Origin: Histoplasma ohiense
Lineage: Eukaryota > Ascomycota > Eurotiomycetes > Onygenales > Ajellomycetaceae
Direction: 5' to 3'
Assembly (NCBI GenBank): GCA_017607445.1
Contig: JAEVHH010000001.1
Location: forward strand, 1,860,001 to 1,924,000
Length of the DNA stretch: 64,000 nt
A model generated the notes under the pieces. That model did no database searches and was not told the DNA's origin. It saw only the letters and a list, made by a program, of their open reading frames with translations. Below, piece by piece: positions 58,101-64,000 of this stretch; positions within the stretch are counted from its first letter, which is position 1; the number at the start of each line of letters is the position of its first letter. The translations under genes were made by a program, and so were the position numbers.

Positions 58101-59646
58101 ATGGAATATTCTAGCCTTCATGATAGAATAGAAGACCTGTCCGATATTGAAGCGGTCGTGCTTCTCAGTCTCGTGGCCCGCCAGCATTGCATCATTGACA
58201 CTGAAAGGGAGGTCTTGGATGATTTAGAAAATGAACTGATTTTGGTATTCTAAGAGTCCTCTAAAATTAAATATGTATTCCATAAGCTGAACTGACACCC
58301 TGGTAGATTGCTGAAAATATCTTTGGCCTTTCCCACGCCACCTTGGATTGCTCCCCCAACATGACCGTGGAGGAGTTCAGTAATGCTGTCCTGGCTCCTG
58401 ATGCTGAGAGGCAAGGCTATGACAGACTCTCGCCATTTGCCGTTAGTGGTGAAGGGGGAAGGGTAAGGTCTTTCTTTCTTTCTTTTTCCTTTTTGAGCAT
58501 TCGTGCCTGTTCAGGGATCGTTATGTAAACGGGTTTTCATCTCTATGCTGATGAATTACATGACTAACGTTATTGTAGAGCGTTGATCGACTGTCCTTTG
58601 GAGGTGGAAGATCTAGCTCGCGGGTGCGAGCAAGCGTGCTTGATGACCGCAAGGTGGTCAATGTCGTCATTGCAAAAAATTTTGACCAGGCTCCGGATCA
58701 CATTCAACTACTAACACTCGATGTAAGTTGATATTTTAGTCTTCATCAGAAAAGGATACGGGCCACTAAATGAAGCACAAACCTAGCTCATTCGAACAAA
58801 ACGGATCTATACGCGGACGTCTTTCCACAGCGTGCCGATGACCTTTCTTTTTATTCCACTTATTGAATCCAAGCCGCAAGGACTCTCCTCCTCATTGAAT
58901 CTCCATTTGGTAAGTCTATTTTATTTTGATATGAATCTTTTTTTTTAATATAACAGGTGCTAAATCAAGGACCTAGAATGACCACATTTTCATGTCGTAT
59001 TACCATGATCCCCAGAATGGGTTGATGAATCTTGAAGAAAGTAGTGGGTGGTTGTCTGATGATCAAGGGTCGATATCCTCTGTCATTCGAAAGCCCAGCC
59101 TAGTACTATCCAAAGAGCCTAATGAGCCCTATTTAATTCGCGAAGAGGTATGGCGCCTCATGTTGCCTTTTTCATTCAGGCTCCTCATATTTGCATTGCG
59201 CTAAAAATATCTCCAGCATATCAATGCGCTACGGGAACTTAGCGATAATGTGACGTTTTCTGCGGAGATAAGCAGCTACCTTCAAGATATTATCATTGCT
59301 CTCCGGATGAATCGGGGAGTGGCTGGTGGCCTGACTCCTATCTCCACTCGCCATTTCCAGCTTCTTGCCCGGTTAGTTCAGCCGCTATTCAGCTATTTCA
59401 AATACAACCACTCATTCGCCTACCAGATGTCTCGCACCCTTACAACGAGTGGATTATGTTTTCCCGTCCTTAGTAGCTCTTGCTGCTAGGAGAGTTTATC
59501 GCCATCGCATCTCCATAGCCGACCCAGCGAATGATCGAAGTCTGATGTATGGAAGTACGCTGAAAGCCGTTGATTTAATATTGGCGGATGCTTCCCCGGA
59601 ATCGATCATCGAGCAGGTCTTGGAGGGTGTCGAAGCACCTTTATGA
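58101..59646 (+). CDS. Mg-chelatase/MoxR-like AAA+-derived protein without P-loop
   Basis: Seven exons: 58101..58244, 58307..58462, 58579..58722, 58787..58909, 58977..59147, 59217..59371 and 59427..59646; 370 residues, frame kept at all six introns. It starts 'MEYSSLHDRIEDLSDIEAVV'. The segments 'LDDRKVVNVVIAKNFDQAPD', 'IRTKRIYTRTSFHSVPMTFL', 'LNDHIFMSYYHD' and 'GGLTPISTRHFQLLARCLAP' match my memory of fungal proteins annotated as magnesium chelatase family. The last resembles the lid region of ChlI/MoxR ATPases. No Walker A (GxxxxGKS/T) is present, so ATPase activity is doubtful. No role is known to me. Confidence 0.7.
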
Positions 59647-60866
59647 ATGGCCGCCGGTTAGCCTTTATGGCAATTCTTTAATCCCGTCAGAACAGGTTAT
59701 ATCCAGTCATAGAGACGAGAGGGAAGCTAAGTCAGGAGTCGCAAAAGATGTGTGATGGGTTGTTATGAAAAACAGTATGTCTGGCATTCTCCTTATCCCT
59801 TCCGGCAACTCAAAATTAATTCAGCAGTCATACCAACAGATTCGGTATGTGAGTTCGTTACTTCCTTTCAGGATCTTTTATATTCAGTTCACCCGAAATT
59901 TATTCCATTAGGTTAAGTCAGGGTAAAATTCTTGGATTTGGAGTTCTACCGCTGGGTTCATTTATTGATACGTTTGGCTTTTCTAGCTCCGTCATGCCAC
60001 CCCAAGCGAAGTTGTTATATTTTAGATATAATTGCCTTTGTGGCGTGATGGGTATCATTCAACTTGTTTGATACCTTGAAACCACACTCGTCATGGTATT
60101 GAAGAGCAGACTTTCGAGGAACGTCTCAACATCGCCTACATGCATTTTATATGATGTCTGGGCACTTTATTATTTGATACCCGTTTCCAATGCCCAAGCG
60201 GCAAAGGAGTCCGCATGCTAAGGTCTCTAAGTGCTTGGGTTTCTTCTATCCTTCTACGAATTACTCTGTTCGTGACTCTCCAAAAGAGAGCTGTTCTCTA
60301 AGGTTGCGGAGGGTATCAGTGTAAGAATGAATACACAACTAGCGTGTTGAGTATTTATTTAACCTAGACGTTGAATTTAATTTCACCGAATTAGAAGGAA
60401 GCTCTCAGAGTAATAATTTGTCAACTTTTTTCATTTTAAGTAGTCATGATGGGGCATCTGGTTATGGTTGAATCCTTTGTCATCCGGGCCATAAGGATTC
60501 AAATTCCCAGACTCTTGAGTGGGATCATTTCTCTTTCGAAAGAAGCAAAAAAAAAAAAAAAAGAACTAATAGATGATGCGTGTTTTTCTACGTGGTCAGT
60601 TCTCGCTGCTTCCAGGACAGACACGGGTTGTTAGGCGTACAAGCATACAAAAAAGCAGGTGCTTCCTATTCCCGCCTACCCCTACTTAATTGCCAACATC
60701 TCACTCTAACGCACAATCAAACTACTACATCTCTATCATTATCCCAAGTCGACGATATATCTTCAAAATAACCTCAGGGAAAAAGGACAGCGGGAACACA
60801 TCATCCATACAACAGGCTAATCCGGTTACAAAACAGAGAAACACAGCCATCCAGATTCTCCCCCAA
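59647..60866. other. intergenic region, nothing recognised
   Basis: 1.2 kb between two + genes, AT-leaning, with a 16-base A run at about 60548..60563. I see no coding frame with protein-like composition and no tRNA. Confidence 0.45.
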
Positions 60867-61972
60867 ATGCATCCCTCGGAGCCAGACGATGACTACGATC
60901 CTTACAAATATCCTGAATTCTATGTAAGCCACCCTTCGATCACTGAGCCTTCAACCCTTACAGAGAGGAGGGTGGGGAGGGCGTATTGCACATACAAATA
61001 TGCTCACCCCTTTCCCCTTAGCTCCCCACCATAACCCCAGCCCCTGACCTCATCAACCTGCCTGGCCCTCTAATTCCGGAATTTCGCCACAAGGACCAGG
61101 AATACAAACTCCTCAGCCACCTTTGGCATGTTCAATTGGGCCAAAATCAAGTACGGCATCACTGGAACATACAAGCTCTTCATGATTTCTGGCGCAAGTG
61201 TGGTCCACCTACATTTGAGGGTAGACATTATGGCTGGTCACCGACCTGGATTGTTGATGCTCTTGATTCACTGAAGATAGACCTGGAGAGGTTGCAGCGG
61301 ACGGCGAAAAGTGTCACGTTGAAAAGGGCCCGGATGCGAGTGCAGGCAAGGCAGGTTCTAGAGAGTGTGGGCATACAGGTGGAAGATGAAGAACAGGTGA
61401 GTGAGGAGGAAGTGAAACTGGCTGTAGAGCTGGCGAGGGAAGAGGTAGGGGATGGGGATTGCGCGGGAGATGAGGAGGTGATGATCAAGAAACTTTTGAA
61501 GGATAGTGATACGAACAGGGAAAGAAACGAGGCGAGAGAGGCGAGAAGGGCAAGATTGGGCGCGTTCAAGGAGCGTGGAAAACGGACGATGGCAAACAGG
61601 TCAAAGGCAAGACTTGGCTGTCCCGAGAGCGATGCTGGCGATGCTGGCGATGCTGGCGATGAGTCTCCTACACATAAGCCACCGCGGGCACGAACACAAC
61701 CCGTCACGCGTCCTTACCATCCTGACGCCGATGCTTCGGAGACGACCAAAAAGGCCGACATCCTGTCACATTTTCGGCAGGAATCTGAGCCGAAAGGGCA
61801 CAAGGAACAGAAGAGCTTGACTGCCGACCTTCATTCCCATTTGATACATAACCCTCTTACGAGTTCCTTGCCCAAAGGCGAAACCGCGGATTCTGCACTC
61901 TCGATGGACATGGAGATTCGGGTATCCGAATATGAGGTTGATTCTGGATCGGACTCGGAACCGGAAAACTAG
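60867..61972 (+). CDS. orphan protein, acidic/charged, unknown function
   Basis: Exons 60867..60923 and 61022..61972 give 335 residues; the 98-bp intron is phase 0. I do not recognise the family. Residues about 1 to 105 are dense in aromatic and conserved-looking residues: 'DDDYDPYKYPEFYLPTITPA', 'LLSHLWHVQLGQNQVRHHWN', 'HDFWRKCGPPTFEGRHYGWS', then 'WIVDALDSLKIDLERL'. A folded domain is likely. It is followed by a long charged helical region (about 105 to 200, with Glu/Arg/Lys heptad-like spacing) and a disordered tail with a GDA tandem ('DAGDAGDAGDE'). There are no signal peptide or membrane spans. Good codon behaviour over 317 codons and a clean splice site support a real gene. Confidence 0.7.
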
Positions 61973-62497
61973 AGAGGTGACAGACGAGGTTGAGGCGATT
62001 TTACAAAGCCATCCTCTTTTTACAATGGGGAGTTAGTGTATCCTGGTGAGGGCTGTTTTAAGTTTTAAACTTGCTTCCCTTTCATCGAAAAAGAAAGAGC
62101 GAGGCTAGTGGAAAAGTTGTGTTATTGGAACCCTTTATGATTATCCTCTTTCCACTTCATTTCTTCGACTTTCACTAGCTGATGGTACTATTCCACTTGT
62201 ACCCTTTTCGAAAATGCGCGCCATTACTGTTTTGTTTCTATGACTCAGAGCAATAGAATGCCTTTTGAAATTTTCACTTTAAACAAAATACTGCAAGAAT
62301 GTGATGGTAAATCAAAAATATATAGAAAACATGCATCAACATGCCCGCCGGTGGACAAAATTGGAAACAAAACCAGAGTGAACGGAAGAGCGAAAACGTA
62401 AGTAACATATATATATATATATATATAGTCTAAACGCTCACTTCATACATGTGACGTCACCGCATATACATCATTCCATCGGCAACAAAGGTAATCA
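61973..62497. other. convergent intergenic region orphan gene / bestrophin-like gene
   Basis: 3'-to-3' spacer with a (TA)n tract at 62407..62427. No gene seen. Confidence 0.5.
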
Positions 62498-63136
62498 TCA
62501 CACCCCATTCCTCACCCTTTCTTCACCGCTGCGATTCGTCGCCCTCATCCGTATAAACATTTCCATCGGTTCATACCCTCCAGCATCGCCACCACCACCA
62601 CCACCACCTACCAGCCCGTCCTCCCCCCTCACAACTGTAACTTTTTTCCACTCATTCAGAATCGCCTCAATCTCCACCCTCTCATCCTCCACAATAGCAT
62701 CCATCTTAATATCATTCCGATCGTATCCAAACGGATCTTCCAACTGCGATCCAATCCCCTCAATACCATACAGCGTGAAAGTAACCAGCGAGACAATGGG
62801 CACAGCCCACCAGCCCATCTCATCAACCATGGCAAACGGCAGCACGGCGCCGAAGAGCGCCAACACCTGTTTCTGATGGATGAGGTGCGCAATGGGGATC
62901 GGCGTGAGCTTGATGGTCTCCATGCGCCCGTACGCGTCAGTCAGCGCGTTAAGCTGGGTTTGCAGGTTGCTGGCGCCCGGCGCCGTGAACCAGCCACGCT
63001 CCTGGCCGCGCCTTATGAAGCCGTCGACGAAGAAGGTTAGCTGGAGAGGCAGGCCCAGGCCTTCGTGCTCGTACGCCTGCAGGCCTGCGGGCAGCAGGCT
63101 GTCGTATTCTGGGTTCATCACTCGCTCGCCATCCAA

Positions 63137-63170
<34 letters not shown>

Positions 63171-63827
63171 CGGCCGTCGCCATGAACACCTGCACCGTTG
63201 ACATTTACACTACCATTCCTGTCCTGGTGGCGCAGGAACATAGTACTCTCCGCCGCATTGCTGAGACTTGTACGCCCGCCGCCACCATCAATGCCATCAG
63301 CAACGTTCCGATTCAGCGCCCAGGCCGCGCCCCATTCGGCACGCAGATAATTCTTCACGGCGTAAGGGATCGCCATGAGGACACGTATGGTGCGCTCCAC
63401 ATCGTTTTTCTCAGCGAGGGTGAGAGGCCCCGATGTTCTGTTATAGGCGTGCGTGAGAATCGTTCGGGTCAGGTTGCGCACGGAAGTGTTGATGACGGAT
63501 AGGTTATTGCGACCATCCCAGAAGCGGTTGTAGGAAGTTTGGTTGCGGAAGACAAGGATGAGGCCAACGACTATGGAGAGGGAGGGAATCTGTTTGTTTT
63601 TGAAGGGGATTGTGTTTATTTCCCAGCTTATATTAGTGTTGTCTCGTTTTATAAAAAGGAGGTTTGTGGGTAGAGTTGAACGTACGATTGTTGGAGGCAG
63701 GCCCAGGCTGTCGTAAACGTTTCTATCCAGATAGACGACTAGAGCGGTGAAGAGGCCGTGCAGGATGACGGGAATGAGGATTTTAGTATGTATAGCGCCT
63801 TTTATAAAGCGGAGGACGAGGGGCCAT
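62498..63827 (-). CDS. bestrophin-like (UPF0187) anion channel, 5'-partial
   Basis: Two exons are certain: 63686..63827 and 62498..63589. The first visible codon is split by an upstream intron, so at least one more exon lies near or beyond the window edge. Signatures are 'RWPLVLRFIKGAIHTKILIP' leading into a hydrophobic span, 'IVVGLILVFRNQTSYNRFWD' (second span and the F-R-N-x-x-S/A-Y-x-R-x-W motif of the family), 'LPLQLTFFVDGFI', 'PIPIAHLIHQKQVLALFGAV' and 'ALFGAVLPFAMVDEMGWWAV'. The end 'GIGSQLEDPFGYDRNDIKMD' contains the conserved 'ED(P)FG' region. The family forms pentameric chloride channels. A poly-Asp loop of about ten residues and a Gly run lie in the cytosolic insert. At least 411 residues are visible. 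Confidence 0.85.
63137..63167. repeat. (GTC)n trinucleotide repeat encoding poly-Asp
   Basis: About ten uninterrupted trinucleotides on + encode a run of aspartates in the bestrophin-like protein; a probable length-variable site. Confidence 0.9.
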
Positions 63828-64000
63828 CTGTGTTTTTTTTGTTTTTTTAAAAAAAAAAAAACCAGTTTGACTATCAGTTTTTGAAGCTCGCAATCAAAAT
63901 CTTGGGGAAAAATGTGTTCGACTTCTCGAAATTGGAAATGTTTTTTGCTTTGTTTTGTTTTGCTTTGCTTGTTTTTTATATAACATCATTTTTTGGAGTG
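63828..64000. other. 5' intron or leader of bestrophin-like gene
   Basis: Pyrimidine/poly-A acceptor context followed by AT-rich sequence with no credible coding exon on the minus strand. The first exon is not identifiable. Confidence 0.4.

Noticed and set aside
62407..62427. (TA)n tract as a regulatory element
   Set aside because: An ordinary microsatellite between two convergent genes.
1..64000. tRNA, rRNA, CRISPR, viral or toxin genes and intact transposons
   Set aside because: I looked for the T-arm consensus, clustered repeats and integrase or transposase motifs by eye and found none. Short or diverged cases could be missed without a covariance-model scan.

Overview
The window is nuclear DNA from a filamentous ascomycete, most likely a eurotiomycete and probably of the order Onygenales. 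The grounds are short spliceosomal introns (about 50 to 115 bp, GT-AG, CTAAC/CTGAC-type branch sites) in nearly every gene, the architecture of the encoded proteins (PalH, Mhr1, Zn2Cys6 regulator, DeSI-thioredoxin-PUL fusion), and a decayed member of the fungal APH-like kinase family, which I recall as expanded in Onygenales. There are no bacterial operons, CRISPR arrays, viral genes or toxin genes.

Layout: palH (pH sensor, apparent one-base frameshift) and an F-box/LRR-like gene on +; a large Zn2Cys6 regulator and a Vps38/UVRAG-like gene on -; mhr1/mL67 on +; a PP2C phosphatase and ESCRT-III vps2 on -; mitofusin fzo1 on +; dpb11/rad4 on -; PIF1 helicase on +. From about 37.3 to 41.7 kb lies an AT-rich, repeat-bearing island with two decayed genes. 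Coding resumes with edc3 and cyp8/PPIL2 (+), a DeSI-thioredoxin-PUL gene (-), an EF-hand gene (+), ubp1 (-), alb1 (+), vps16 (-), a Mg-chelatase-like gene (+), an orphan gene (+) and a bestrophin-like channel (-), whose 5' end runs out of the window.

Most genes are housekeeping. Membrane traffic and pH sensing recur (palH, vps38, vps2, vps16), as do genome maintenance (dpb11, pif1), mitochondrial biology (mhr1, fzo1, possibly a PIF1 isoform) and RNA, ribosome or protein turnover (edc3, cyp8, alb1, ubp1, DeSI). Six divergent gene pairs share start-to-start promoters of about 365 to 485 bp.

Exon boundaries were worked out by hand from splice signals, reading-frame continuity and recalled family conservation. 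Phase was checked across every junction, but there is no transcript evidence. I did not find a convincing undescribed system. The best leads are the palH frameshift, the decayed island, the cell-cycle-box-like dpb11/pif1 promoter, several micro-exons and the orphan gene near 61 kb.
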